Shown piece after piece: positions 21,385 through 34,378 of a stretch of DNA of 64,000 nucleotides. The position numbers and the translations under genes were made by a program. Below the pieces are notes generated by a model that was not told the DNA's origin, searched no databases, and saw only the letters and a list, made by a program, of their open reading frames with translations. Source of the DNA: Sipunculus nudus (taxonomy: Eukaryota > Annelida > Sipuncula > Golfingiida > Sipunculidae); contig CM049313.1 of NCBI GenBank assembly GCA_026874595.1, positions 72,164,659 to 72,228,658 of the forward strand. Direction: 5' to 3'. Positions within the stretch are counted from its first letter, which is position 1. Every line of letters starts with the position of its first letter.

Positions 21385-24290
21385 AAATATTAAAGAGACA
21401 AATTCTGCATCACACCTCGTGCATTCACATCCAAATATCATCAGCCAAGTATTACATAGGATTGCGTCAACAACTGCTAGGCTTGCGTCAATCATGCAAG
21501 CATTATTTTTAGAAATTTGATGTAAACAAAAGCTCTTTGTTGGCCTGTCAAAAATTAATAAAACGGGTATTTGCACCAGATTTGTGAATCTTTAAAAATT
21601 CCAGGCAAGCTGAAAATGTCATTTTATAAGATCCAAATTTAACGCAAGGAAGTAGGGACTGCTTTCCAAGTAGTGTTATATCATTGAAATTATTGTTCTT
21701 AACATTTTGTACCCTGAGTGAATAATATTTGAATAAACAGGTATATATTTTTCTCTGGTAGGAAATTTGAAAATAAAAATACATGTGAGCTTAAGCTATT
21801 AAAAGGAATATCTGCACAGATACCAAGCTAGAAAAATGATTATATGTAATGTGTTCTCTATGGACAATCAAAGGCTTGGGCAGTTTATTTATGTTTCCCC
21901 ATATTGGCGAGCTTAACAGGTTACGGATTGATATTTGTATTCTGTGCAGATGCCTTTTTACTGTGAATTGTTATGGTCCATGATCCTGGTGACAAGCCGT
22001 GCGTTACTATAAGGTTTGTTCACATGCGAAATGCTATACAATTCAGTGGCAAATACAAATGGCTCCTAGTGTGTACGTGTTTTGTACAGACAATCATTGT
22101 CCATCTAAATACTGTACAGTTTAAATAGTTAAGATAGTACACAGGCCTAGTACACATTTTGCTTGCAGAAAACAGCATGGGTATACGTATTGCGTCCACA
22201 TTTGTTTTGCTAACCATGTGCTGTCACAGTTAGTCATAGCTTCCTTAGTGCTGTATAACCAGAGTTGTAAACACTGGTCCACAAGGCTGTACAGCGCTGC
22301 CAAGCTTACTCGACCAATCATCCTTTCAGCAAGGAGCATAGTAACAGTTTATCATTCATACATCAATATATATTTACAAGGTGTTGGCCAGTTTGCTGAA
22401 AAGTCCCTGATATCAGTTCAGCATGCATTAAGGGTTTCTTATTTCTTCTGTTTATTCATAATTGACTCCAGATAAGGGTTTGAATGCTGTAAAGTATATA
22501 TTCATATTAAACTGAAGGCTATGGTAATGCTGTATCGCTATGTGTGACATCTGTTTTTATTTTATGCTGTTATTGTAACTTGTTTCAGGCTGTTCTGTTA
22601 TTGCTTCATGTTATAATATAATGGAGTATTTGGTCTGCTTCAGCATGCATTAATATTGGTTCTTTGCTAGACTTTATTTCTCACAGAAGTGAATTACGGC
22701 AATGCCATATGATCCAGTGATAGGAAAGGATGGGCACTCTGGTTACAGATGATAATATGTGCAGGTTAAGAGACTTGCTCATGGATGTCATTAGAAATTA
22801 ACCATGAAAAAAGATACGAGAAGTGCAACTGTGGCCAATTCATTATTGTTAACCCAGCATGAATGCCCATGTTTATACGTGGTTATGTAAGATTTGTCAG
22901 TTTAAACTCTTTTGAACCTTTAACCGTTTTCTTTGACATACATGCATACCCAAATGAGTTTATACAGATGATAAAGTTTGGGGTAACATAATTATTCAGA
23001 GTGATTTTAGTCAGATTATTGAGGTCAAAACTAAATGTGCGTATGGGTGTTGAGAACTTGATTGAATTGCAGAATTATATAGCTTAGAAAACAAACTTTA
23101 TGTTCATTCCATTTACTAATGCAGTTACACGTTGTACGGTGATGACTTTTTGATGACGTTTTACCTGCATGAAAGTCTAGGTCTTTAAGCATTTTGTGAG
23201 AACAGACTTAGAAACTGTGCTTGTATCCTCACGTTTGCAAAAATAATATTAATATATAGATTTTTAATTCAGAGATGTGGTGCAGTCTGGTTCTTACTTA
23301 AGTTAACACTTTTACCCATGTATGATGAAAATTATACATTCAATTATTAATCAACAAAGCGTTCACTAAATAAATCATATTCGATCAGTTTGCTTATGGG
23401 GTAACTGTTAACTATGCCGAGTCACTTTGTTTGAATAGTCTTAGACTTAGTCTTAAGAGACATAAGTAAAATTACCACATAGATTTTTAAGGAAGTTTTA
23501 TATGAGAAAAAACCCTAGAAACCCACAATATGAAAAATGTTTTGTTCAGACTTAAAGCGGCATTAATGTGCTACTTTTAATAGAAAGTGTTATGAACAAT
23601 ATAATGTTACACGTAAAGGTTAAAGTGCAATAGGTTTTTTTTTTCGTCAAGTCAAGAAGAAAACGAGAGTAAATTGCACATAATCAATGTGCGAGAATAT
23701 GTATGGTTGTATAAATTAACATGTCTTACTTAAGCATACCGTAAACTTAAAGCTGATACTTGTAATCAAATATATCCAAACGCCGACTTTAGAAATTACG
23801 TATTATTTTAGCTGCACTTTATTTGGGAGTTGGTGAAAGGGGCGTATGGGTAACAGCGATAGTGTCACAAGGAACAAAATGAAATTGAAAACATACTTTA
23901 CATTATTTGAAATGAATCATGAGTGTTTAAAAATGTCTGAGAAAAATATGTTGCCCTCATGTCCTGCAAAATTTCATCTTGGCAGCCAAATCCGACTTTT
24001 ACCGAATGTAGTGTACATCAGTCAAAGTAAACCAAATTTTGGAACATCTGTTCAAGGGTTACCTTGTTTCTGAGTTAAACGTGACTTGTAAGCCGACTTT
24101 GGGATTCCGTCACTGGAAACTGAATTTCTAGAAAAAAAATGTAAAAGAATGTCTATAGCACATGTCACTGTGAATTAGCTTTCTGGAACACATGTATCAT
24201 TGATCCGAATATCTGGAGCTTTTGGCAATTTAAACCATTTTTTTCTGGCATATGGTACCAAAAACAGAATTATCTCGGCATCCGTCTGAT
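21385..24290 (+). other. Ubiquilin 3' UTR and downstream region
   Basis: The transcript end is not determined. AATAAA hexamers stand at 21557-21562 and 21732-21737. No further gene was recognised. Confidence 0.45.
21557..21562 (+). terminator. Candidate ubiquilin poly(A) signal
   Basis: AATAAA 173 bp after the stop codon. Another lies at 21732. Which one is used cannot be told from sequence. Confidence 0.35.
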
Positions 24291-24296
24291 AAAGTA

Positions 24297-24421
24297 CGAT
24301 AATGTGGCATAGGCCTATAAGTCGAAGCTTGTGGTCAGATTAAGAACGATAATGTGACCTATAAGTCGAAGCTTGTGGTCAGATTAAAAACGATAATGTG
24401 ACCTATAAGTCGAAGCTTGTG
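24297..24421. repeat. Short tandem repeat, three copies of about 45-49 bp
   Basis: ACGATAATGTG, then CCTATAAGTCGAAGCTTGTG and GTCAGATTAA, repeated three times starting at 24297, 24346 and 24390. Confidence 0.85.
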
Positions 24422-25154
24422 TCACAGGAACATAGTTTCTGGAATATGTTATAATAACATATTTCTGAAAGGAATTTTGTATGACCAGATTGCATGAGAC
24501 TGTTCTCCTGCCCTGGCATTTGGATATACAATAAGAATACCCCTGATTGGGTGACTTTGAACGAGTTCGCCAGAGGTGTCCAAACTGTTATGAAATGGTG
24601 TAATGTTTTAATATTGAAAAATAAAGATTTCGTCAAATATACTTTAAACGCTATGCATGTGTTCTCCTTGCTTTGAAGGGTATCAGAATTTGTCACAAGG
24701 AGGTTGTCTTCTTGGGTTGTCAAAATATTCTCCATACAGAAGATCTGATTAATCTCAAGGAAAAGATCTTGCCCTTGCGTGGAGGTTTTTGTCGACACTT
24801 AAACGTACCCAGAATACATTTTGAGAATGTGTTGTGTGAATATTTATAACGGCTGTACCGGAGTTAAATTTGTTACATTGACATTTTCAGTTCCAACGTG
24901 CGGGTCTCCCGGTGACCAGTACGCCAAGTATAAATTAATATGTTTGCCTGATATTGTATGCTTCGTCAACTTCTGTTGTTTTTGGCCTGGTTTTCTCTCA
25001 AATCCGCAGTCATTTTTTTACAAATAAAAATAATAGCTAATCCGTTTAATATTTAGCACACTGTACAGACTGGCATTGTTTTATTAAATAGAAATGTTTG
25101 TTGTTTTTTTTTTATTTTACGGATTCTTTAGGACATCCATAAACATGTCTAATG

Positions 25155-25230
25155 TGGGTTGTAGCTAGTAGTTCAGTTGGTATACTGTTGCCTTGTAATA
25201 TAGTCGGAACACTAAATCAAATCTCCGGAG
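25155..25230 (+). repeat. Degenerate tRNA-like/SINE head
   Basis: TAGTTCAGTTGGTATACTGT resembles a Pol III A box and D-arm; the B-box position (ACTAAATCAAATC) is decayed. Not a functional tRNA. Confidence 0.35.
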
Positions 25231-25239
25231 CTTATTTAA

Positions 25240-27207
25240 AAAATGTAAGCGAGCGAACATACATCTGTCATTGAAAATCATCATCATCAAATAATAGTGC
25301 ATTGCTTATCACTCCATACTATCTTGATTATTAAAATCGCTTCTTGGATACAAAGGGTTGTGATTTCTGACTGACTATTGAATGTGGCACCAAATGTGTA
25401 GCGTTATGTGCCACTCAAAACGGCGATCTATATGTCACCAGCTTTGAAAAGGCCACGAGTCCTGGTTATTTGAAAAAAAAATACCTGAATCGCAGGCACT
25501 TGACACAATGGTTTTATCAGATGAGCAAAAACAAAAAAAATGTTGGCAGTAATCGGAAGATATTTCATTTTGATTGGTGACTAAGTTTCTGTGGTTAGAG
25601 CTTATATTATAAGAAAAATACCCACATAAATGCCAGTTTGTAGCATGAAATAAAAAAAAAATCTAACACCATGGGAGGGGGATTCCCGCTCACCCGCTCG
25701 TTATGCTTCGCTCTGGCAAAGCATTTACTGCCCCCCCCCCCCCCACACACACACACTGCTGAGGCTAAGGCCCTGTCGTCATCGACTATATACACGAGTT
25801 TGATCGTGCATAGCCGTATACATTTTCTGTCTAGGTCAAGAACGAATTGGATGTGTTTCTGGTTTTGAGTTCCCCTTTGTCTGATCTTTTTTTTAGGGAT
25901 GACGTACTTAAATGATAATCGTACAAACGAATGTAGTTACAAATATTTGCTTTAAAAAAGGAGGACAACAGCTTTATGTTAAATTAATGCTCAGGATTAA
26001 AAAAACGCCTGATGTCAATTGGTCAGTGTCAATTGTTCGAAGAGAATGGTGACGTTTATATTTTTTTTTCTTGTGTTTAGCTTTATCTTTGAAATGTTGA
26101 GAGGACAGTCGGCCAGAGTAATTGAATCTTGAGACAATGGGGGTATTCAATAAAGGTCACCTGGTGCTCCGTTTCAAATTATGCCATGGTAATAGAGTAT
26201 TGTACTCAGCCTATTTATTCAGCGAACTTATGAATATAGTCCCTTCAGTGAAGTGGGGTTTTAATAGGGCTCGCTTAGACAGTGGTCATTCAGTCCTCGA
26301 TGTCCAGAAGCCAGCCAGCCGCTAGCTGGGGACCACTAGAACCGTAGGTTGGGATCGAGTACCACCAGTCGGGGTCAAGTACCGCCGGTCGAGGTCAATT
26401 GCCGCAAGTATGGGTCCAGTACCGTCAGTTGAGGTCCAGCGCCGCCTGTTGGGGTCCATTTTTGCAAGTTTAGAACGTATAGAGACTGTTTAACCGGACT
26501 ATACTCTTTTAAACTAGAGTTTCATTTTGTATTCTACCAGTGTATTTCAGCGTAACAGGCTGGGAACCCTATCTGGTACCTAGATGTTTTTTTAATTTTG
26601 TAATTTCTTTTAGTATATTCTTTGTTGCTTTGCCACTGCCTTGTGTTTTTACCTGAGCGCCGATACGATGAATGCGCCTCTTAAAAAAAACACACCATCT
26701 GTACTTTTCCCGTGTAACCAAAGGCAACCGTCCGTCACTTATTACAGGTGAAAATGTTATAGCTAATGCAAACCCGTGCATTTAATGCCACAAACACAAA
26801 AAAGCAGGAGTCCTAATAAATGGATGGTCTAAGGCCAATACTGAACTTTATCATGTGTATATGAGTAACTGTGTTAGATTCCAAAATTTTATCACAATGA
26901 ATATTTTTTTTTTTTTCATGTAATTAATAAGTATAAATGTGCCATATGTAGATTTTGGAATGCAAGACCTGCTAAACTTACACAAACATGGAGGCTTTTT
27001 CCAACTGCTACTTACTGCTGATGGCTAACTGAGACCCCGTATTATGGAAGGTATCTTATTTTACTGTTAAGATAATACATGTACATCAATGTAGGGTTTG
27101 CTTGTGTCTACTCACTGGTGACTGCTCCCTTCTTAGCTTAATAGGTGGTTAGTATTCTAACGGGCCTGCTGAGCTAATGCATCTGTGTGGGGTTTCCTTA
27201 TTCATTA
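25240..27207. other. Intergenic, largely unique
   Basis: It contains a poly-C run followed by an (AC)n tract near 25,731-25,757 and the 20-bp tandem repeat at 26,337. No gene is supported. Confidence 0.45.
26337..26475 (+). repeat. 20-bp degenerate tandem repeat, about seven copies
   Basis: Units of the form GTACCGCCAGTCGGGGTCAA. GGTCAA/GGTCCA recurs every 20 bp. Confidence 0.75.
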
Positions 27208-27563
27208 CCTGTACCTGGCTTTCATGAGTAGGAAGTACCTTGTACCTGTACCTGTACCTGGAACTAAAGTACCTGTACCTGGTATAAGGTATTTCAGGTA
27301 CAAATGTGATACTGGAAATGGACACCAGGCTTGGGTCAATTGCTTGAACAAAGGTGTCACCCCTGTCAGGTCAGTTACCTATCTCAAGCAGGGGTAATTA
27401 CAGAGCATTCATCCTTGCTGCCTTTGTAGTTAGTGGGGCTATCAAGCTGGTCAACCCCAGCCTCTAAACAGGAAGTTTATTGTGACATTATCAGCACTAG
27501 TATCAGGCAACTGACAAAGGATAGGAACAGGGCTGCTAATGCCCATGCAATGTAGACACAGAA

Positions 27564-28640
27564 CAGGGTTGGGGCCAGGTATTGGTACTTGTACCAAGGT
27601 GCACTATTCACAGTTATGAGGATTACAGGTAATGATACTGGAAATGGACATCAGGTTGGGTCAAGTAAGTGTACTGAGCTGTCACCCTTATCCAGGTGGA
27701 GGTAATCACTAAGCTTTTATCCAAGCAGCCTTTAAAGTTGACTGGGCTATGGCTATAGTATGCATGCTGGCCTGGCTACCTCCAGCATCTACACAGGAAG
27801 TTCATTGTGGCATTATCAGATATAAAGGGTAGAGAGAAAAGGATTTGGATATTGTTGCTCACATGCCCCATGTAGATACCTGTTGTCTAGTATACACAGA
27901 ACATTGGTGAAGGATAAACGAAGAAGTGAAGATGGTACATATCGTGTAACTGAACTCTCAACATATGCCAAAAAAAGCAGAACATTCCATTTCACAGAAA
28001 AAAGTCCCTGCTCAAGCATCAAATGCAGGTGCTCTTAATTCTCAAAACATTCCTCAGTGTGACTTACTGCAATGAACATGTTTTTTGTCTCTCTAATTAT
28101 GTATGTATTATTGTTCATGTCGTGAAGTTAGTCTATAAAAACTGATTATAAGATTTTCCCTTTCAGTCAAGTTGTCAAGCCTCTTTATTTTAAAGAGTGT
28201 GTGGTGCTTCAAGAGATTTTGACTTTAAAACATTACTCTTAAACTTAAAACTTGATTTGAAAGAGTGACATCATATTTTAGTATATGAATGAAAGTTTTA
28301 TATTTCTGTATTACTAACTTTGTAAACTTTATCAGCTTCATTCACTTATCACATTTACTAAAGGCGATCCTTTACATTTGCAGCTGGCTCGGTTTTTTTT
28401 CGTGATGACATAAAAAGATATAATTTAAAACTTTTTAATGATGTATTCAGCCATTCTATTACAAATTATGATCGCATATCTACAAGAAATTTTTGCAATT
28501 ATCATTAGTTCAAATTTTTTTTAAATGTACCTGTACCTGTACCTAGGTACTCTACAATAATGCTGTACCTGTACCTGACCATTTTGCATGTACCTGTACC
28601 TGTACCTAGGTACTTTTGCATGTACCTGGCCCCAACCCTG
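27564..28640 (-). mobile_element. hAT-like element in left arm
   Basis: Bounded by CAGGGTTGGGGCCAGGTA at 27,564 and its inverse TACCTGGCCCCAACCCTG ending at 28,640, with (GTACCT)n tracts inside the right end. No transposase was recognised. There is no clear 8-bp target duplication for this pair. Confidence 0.6.
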
Positions 28641-29388
28641 ATATATATCAGTCTACAGAAAGAAAGACTATCCACTTAAGAGTGAAATATTACCAGTCCT
28701 CGTGGTAGCGCTTTAGGAACGGTTCAAACTGTCGAGGCGGCTACAGTTGTTGTTTCGCCTTGGACCCCAGTCACGCAAAAATGCCGGCGCTCCTACGGTT
28801 AAAACCGTGGTAACACCTTGAAGAACCGTGCAGAACCCTATAACTAAACCTTAAAGAACCGTAAGAATACCTTGTAGAACCGTGGAAAACCGTGAAGCAC
28901 CGGGATTGAGTCCCGGAAGTTTTAAACGGTTTAAAATTTCCGGGATATGTCAAGGTACACCGTGGGGAAAGGTCATACCGGGATAAACCGTAGTCAAATC
29001 GTAGTAAAAACGTTGTGACACCCGATACACGGTAACAACACCTTGACGCCACCGTGAATTTCCGTAGTATTTCCGGGACGACCGGTGACTTTTTGAGGCT
29101 TTCAATGGCCTCACGGTTCTCCACGGTCCTTTTACGGTGCTGTCATGGAGTTTACACGGCGTCCAAGGTACAGCTACGACTAACCACTGTTTTTCACGGT
29201 ATATGGTTTTCTCACGGTGAAGGGACGGTTCTTCACGGAAATTGACGGTGGAGTCACGTTCGAGCCACGTTTTGGCTACGGATATCAAGGTGCCCCTACG
29301 CAAGACTACGGCGCCACAAGGGTGAGAATGTACTATCCCTTTGGTATCACGGTTTGCCACGGTCTTGCATATAAATAGGGATGATTTT
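28641..29388 (-). mobile_element. Foldback core, left copy, ACCGTG/CACGGT rich
   Basis: About 750 bp, inverted copy of 30,044-30,791. The first half carries repeated ACCGTG/ACCTTG at 10-20-bp spacing, the second half the inverse CACGGT, so the copy is itself a loose inverted repeat. A hairpin of CCCGGAAGTTTTAAAC with GTTTAAAATTTCCGGG stands at 28,912-28,945. Confidence 0.7.
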
Positions 29389-29853
29389 GACGTTAAAACA
29401 TTACTCTTAAACTCAAAACTTGATTTGAAAGAGTGACATCATATTTTAGTATATGAATGAAAGTTTTATATTTCTGTATTACTAACTTTGTAAACTTTAT
29501 CAGCTTCATTCACTTATCATATTTACTAAAGGCGATCCTTCACATTTGCAGCTGGTTCGGTTTTTTTTTCGTGATGACATAAAAAGATATAATTTAAAAC
29601 TTTTTAATGATGTATTCAGCCATTCTATTACAAATTATGATCGCATATCTACAAGACATTTTTGCAGTTATCATTAGTTCAAATATCTTTAAAATGTACC
29701 TGTACCTGTGTACTTTCTAAAGTACCTGTACCTGTACCTAGGTACTCTACAATAATGCTGTACCTGTACCTGTACCTGTACCTGACCATTTTGCAAGTAC
29801 CTGTACCTGTACCTGTACCTAGGTACTTTTGCATGTACCTGGCCCCAACCCTG
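29389..29853 (+). mobile_element. Truncated hAT-like element in palindrome centre
   Basis: A second direct copy of the 28,220-28,640 sequence, truncated at 29,389 and ending in the same TACCTGGCCCCAACCCTG terminus at 29,853. It carries more GTACCT units than the arm copy. Confidence 0.7.
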
Positions 29854-30043
29854 CCACTCAGTGGTTGGAACCCCGGACATGTGGGCCACCGACATGGGTT
29901 CCAATCAAACGTGCTTGCGATATCTTCTGGTTCAAATTGGTATTCGTTAAGTTGCAATTGCTATGTATCATTTGCAGTCTTTTCTTCTGGTTAAGTTGTT
30001 GCGACATCTCTGCAGAACACATGCGCAAGAATGAAAGCATTGA

Positions 30044-30791
30044 AAAATCATCCCTATTTATATGCAAGACCGTGGCAAACCGTGATACCAAAGGGATAGT
30101 ACATTCTCACCCTTGTGGCGCCGTAGTCTTGCGTAGGGGCACCTTGATATCCGTAGCCAAAACGTGGCTCGAACGTGACTCCACCGTCAATTTCCGTGAA
30201 GAACCGTCCCTTCACCGTGAGAAAACCATATACCGTGAAAAACAGTGGTTAGTCGTAGCTGTACCTTGGACGCCGTGTAAACTCCATGACAGCACCGTAA
30301 AAGGACCGTGGAGAACCGTGAGGCCATTGAAAGCCTCAAAAAGTCACCGGTCGTCCCGGAAATACTACGGAAATTCACGGTGGCGTCAAGGTGTTGTTAC
30401 CGTGTATCGGGTGTCACAACGTTTTTACTACGATTTGACTACGGTTTATCCCGGTATGACCTTTCCCCACGGTGTACCTTGACATATCCCGGAAATTTTA
30501 AACCGTTTAAAACTTCCGGGACTCAATCCCGGTGCTTCACGGTTTTCCACGGTTCTACAAGGTATTCTTACGGTTCTTTAAGGTTTAGTTATAGGGTTCT
30601 GCACGGTTCTTCAAAGTGTTACCACGGTTTTAACCGTAGGAGCGCCGGCATTTTTGCGTGACTGGGGTCCAAGGCGAAACAACAACTGTAGCCGCCTCGA
30701 CAGTTTGAACCGTTCCTAAAGCGCTACCACGAGGACTGGTAATATTTCACTCTTAAGTGGATAGTCTTTCTTTCTGTAGACTGATATATAT
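30044..30791 (+). mobile_element. Foldback core, right copy
   Basis: Mirror of 28,641-29,388 with almost no differences over about 750 bp. A 217-codon open frame (29,829-30,482) crosses from the centre into this copy. Its reading is an artefact of the motif repeats. Confidence 0.7.
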
Positions 30792-32292
30792 CAGGGTTGG
30801 GGCCAGGTACATGCAAAAGTACCTAGGTACAGGTACAGGTACATGCAAAATGGTCAGGTACAGGTACAGCATTATTGTAGAGTACCTAGGTACAGGTACA
30901 GGTACATTTAAAAAAAATTTGAACTAATGATAATTGCAAAAATTTCTTGTAGATATGCGATCATAATTTGTAATAGAATGGCTGAATACATCATTAAAAA
31001 GTTTTAAATTATATCTTTTTATGTCATCACGAAAAAAAACCGAGCCAGCTGCAAATGTAAAGGATCGCCTTTAGTAAATGTGATAAGTGAATGAAGCTGA
31101 TAAAGTTTACAAAGTTAGTAATACAGAAATATAAAACTTTCATTCATATACTAAAATATGATGTCACTCTTTCAAATCAAGTTTTAAGTTTAAGAGTAAT
31201 GTTTTAAAGTCAAAATCTCTTGAAGCACCACACACTCTTTAAAATAAAGAGGCTTGACAACTTGACTGAAAGGGAAAATCTTATAATCAGTTTTTATAGA
31301 CTAACTTCACGACATGAACAATAATACATACATAATTAGAGAGACAAAAAACATGTTCATTGCAGTAAGTCACACTGAGGAATGTTTTGAGAATTAAGAG
31401 CACCTGCATTTGATGCTTGAGCAGGGACTTTTTTCTGTGAAATGGAATGTTCTGCTTTTTTTGGCATATGTTGAGAGTTCAGTTACACGATATGTACCAT
31501 CTTTACTTCTTCGTTTATCCTTCACCAATGTTCTGTGTATACTAGACAACAGGTATCTACATGGGGCATGTGAGCAACAATATCCAAATCCTTTTCTCTC
31601 TACCCTTTATATCTGATAATGCCACAATGAACTTCCTGTGTAGATGCTGGAGGTAGCCAGGCCAGCATGCATACTAGCCATAGCCCAGTCAACTTTAAAG
31701 GCTGCTTGGATAAAAGCTTAGTGATTACCTCCACCTGGATAAGGGTGACAGCTCAGTACACTTACTTGACCCAACCTGATGTCCATTTCCAGTATCATTA
31801 CCTGTAATCCTCATAACTGTGAATAGTGCACCTTGGTACAAGTACCATTACCTGGCCCCAACCCTGTTCTGTGTCTACATTGCATGGGCATTAGCAGCCC
31901 TGTTCCTATCCTTTGTCAGTTGCCTGATACTTGTGCTGATAATGTCACAATAAACTTCCTGTTTAGAGGCTGGGGTTGACCAGCTTGATAGCCCCAATAG
32001 CTACAAAGGCAGCAAGGATGAATGCTCTGTAATTACCCCTGCCTGAGATAGGTAACGGACCTGACAGGGGTGACAGCTTTGTTCAAGCAATTGACCCAAG
32101 CCTGGTGGCCATTTCCAGTATCACATTTGTACCTGAAATACCTTATACCAGGTACAGGTACTTTAGTTCCAGGTACAGGTACAGGTACAAGGTACTTCCT
32201 ACTCATGAAAGCCAGGTACAGGTACAGGTACTCTGAATTGTATACCTAGGTACAGGTACAGGTACAGGTACAAGTACCTGGCCCCAACCCTG
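30792..32292. mobile_element. hAT-like element, 1.5 kb, ATATATAT flanks
   Basis: Starts CAGGGTTGGGGCCAGGTA (30,792) and ends TACCTGGCCCCAACCCTG (32,292), flanked on both sides by ATATATAT (30,784-30,791 and 32,293-32,300), the right length for a hAT target duplication but of low complexity. An extra internal terminus at 31,849-31,866 suggests nested insertion. No transposase. Confidence 0.6.
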
Positions 32293-32300
32293 ATATATAT

Positions 32301-34280
32301 ATATAGAGCTGTGCCATGTGTCTAGTAATGTGCTAGTGCTCTTGGTGGAAATTGGCGTAAGTGTTGCGCTTCATGACTGGCCCGGCTGTAGGCTTATTTT
32401 GTGAGAAAACGTACAAATGATTGTACTTATTGACACAGGTATGTGCCACCAATATTTTGATGTACATGATATGTAGAAACATGAAGAAATGAATAGGTAA
32501 CTTTGAGTGTATCCATTAATGGAACAGCAGCAAACCATATGACGATCATTCAAACATTTAATGGTAGAAATAGAGCATAAAATATAGCCTAAAGATAATA
32601 GTGTCATTTTTTGTATTTATTTATTAGATTTATAAGGCTGGTTTATTGGGCTTATTATAGTTTCTGAATAAGATCTTACTATTTGCAACTTTTAAAGATG
32701 AAATCCGTAAAATAATAATTCAACAATGATCATAAAATGTCACATTTTATAAGTTAACCAAAAGTATTTGATGTTAGAACAAATAAAAACCAGTAATTTC
32801 GCATTTTAAAAATAATTTAATCAACAGATAAAAACAAGCACCGAACTACAATTACATTCACCTGTGAAACTAGTAATAGTACCAAATCCTACAGTAAAAT
32901 GTCAATGAAATAAAAATAAATTAAAAAATCAGAAAATTAAAAATAACAAAAAAAAAGTATGATATTATTCAGGCTCAAAGGGATTACTTATAAATTAATC
33001 TTATGTACAGGCGCAGAATCTATTATTTCGGATAGACCTTTCGGCCATTTGGGGATTTAAACTCAAATTCCTGTGTTGTTTTAAATTATTTGTGGGACAA
33101 TCCTACACTATTTTGCCACGCTTCAGTAACACGGGTTCACCTGTTTAGTTGCTCGGCGAAAGCTTGCCCTAATTGCTATGAATGGAACGGTTCGTAGCCC
33201 TAAATGTAATATGGTGAGCCAGGTTACCTCGAAAACTAATTGGATTTTTTCTTAAGTGTGTCCTAACGCGCAACAAAATTTAATTAAAATCAGTCCATAA
33301 CTGTTTGCGTGAACACACTCAAACAAAACAAAAAAAAAAAAACAAAAACAAGGGGAAAACAATTTCTTGATGGCGGAGGTAAAAATTCTTTTATCATTCA
33401 GACATTCCGATCGAATTGTTAATTATTCCATCAGATATATGTATTGACAAAACCATTTATCTTTCTAAAGGGTGATTAAAGCTGTTTTTAGATATATTTG
33501 AAATTTATCCGACATATTCCGGCTTTCGAAAAATTTGGTAACTCCTTTTGTAACCTTTTCATGACTTTCTATATTTAAACGGAAGAAGATTGACACGACA
33601 AACTTTGTGTCTTCAAATGGCAGAACTATAAAAGTAAGCCATCAAAATAACAGAATGGTTGGACTCTATTTCCTGCGTGTCCCTCGTATCTTCAAAAAGA
33701 AATATCAACATATTATCATATTTTATTTGATGCCCAATGTACATTGAAGGGCTACTACTAAAGATTAAGAAATAGCTTCCAAATATTGCTATTTATCTTT
33801 GTATTGAAAGATGTGCCTAAACATTCTTTCCATGAAAATATCATCGCAGAAGTCAAGGTTGCGTGATTGTCTTAACTTGGTTTTACCTAGGATTTGTTCA
33901 CTTCGATCAGGTTTAAAAACGAATAAACATAAATCTCGGGTTTTTTTGTGTGTAAACTTTGTTATAACGCTGATCAGAATACAATATGAAAAAAAAGCAA
34001 AATTGAGTCGAAAGCTTATCATATACCTACTTTGGTATTGATATAAATTTGCCCTATATTCCTATTACGTAAGAGATGATAATGTTCTCCGATTGAAAGA
34101 ATTAATGTGTGCGGATGATGAACGTTTTACTTATATTATCATGTATTAATCATTTGTGATTAATCGCTAAAGAATGCCGGTCAGATTTCTTGAAAAAATT
34201 ACTCAGCCTTTACTCTCTTTAGCCCTTTCTGTGTTCTCTTCATTCTTTTGTTCGCGGTTACAAGTGTGCTGTCCCTTCTC
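32301..34280. other. Intergenic AT-rich stretch
   Basis: No gene, RNA or repeat recognised on either strand. Confidence 0.45.
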
Positions 34281-34289
34281 TCTGTACAG

Positions 34290-34378
34290 TCCAGCATACA
34301 GACTACAGTGACAGCAGCAGTCAAGCAAACAGACTACAGCTACAACAGTCCAGCATACAGACTACAGCTACAGCAGCA
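34290..34378 (+). repeat. Short imperfect repeat, AGTCCAGCATACAGACTACAG
   Basis: GTCCAGCATACAGACTACAG and close variants occur three times, just upstream of or within the presumed first exon of the MLLT11-like gene. Confidence 0.6.

Larger units (their letters stand above)
27208..32224. repeat. Large palindrome, arms about 2.2 kb, axis near 29,716
   Basis: Positions pair so that left plus right is about 59,432: for example 28,771 with 30,661 and 27,816 with 31,616. The left arm is 27,208-29,388, the unpaired centre 29,389-30,043, and the right arm 30,044-32,224. The inner 750 bp of the arms is nearly identical, while the outer parts show scattered substitutions and small indels. ORFs inside are mirror copies and not genes. 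Confidence 0.95.

Noticed and set aside
25155-25230. tRNA gene
   Set aside because: Only the A-box/D-arm part is tRNA-like. The T-arm and anticodon stem do not pair, so it is called a decayed SINE head.
29829-30482. Longest open frame in the window (217 codons) and its mirror on the - strand (28,950-29,360)
   Set aside because: It runs from unique palindrome centre into the ACCGTG-rich foldback core. The same sequence is open in several frames and strands, and the product resembles no protein. It is an effect of the short repeat.
27208-32224. Palindrome as a pure assembly artefact
   Set aside because: Not adopted, because the outer arms differ at many positions and the right side has an extra terminus at 32,275 that the left lacks. 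It still needs spanning reads, as stated in the finding.
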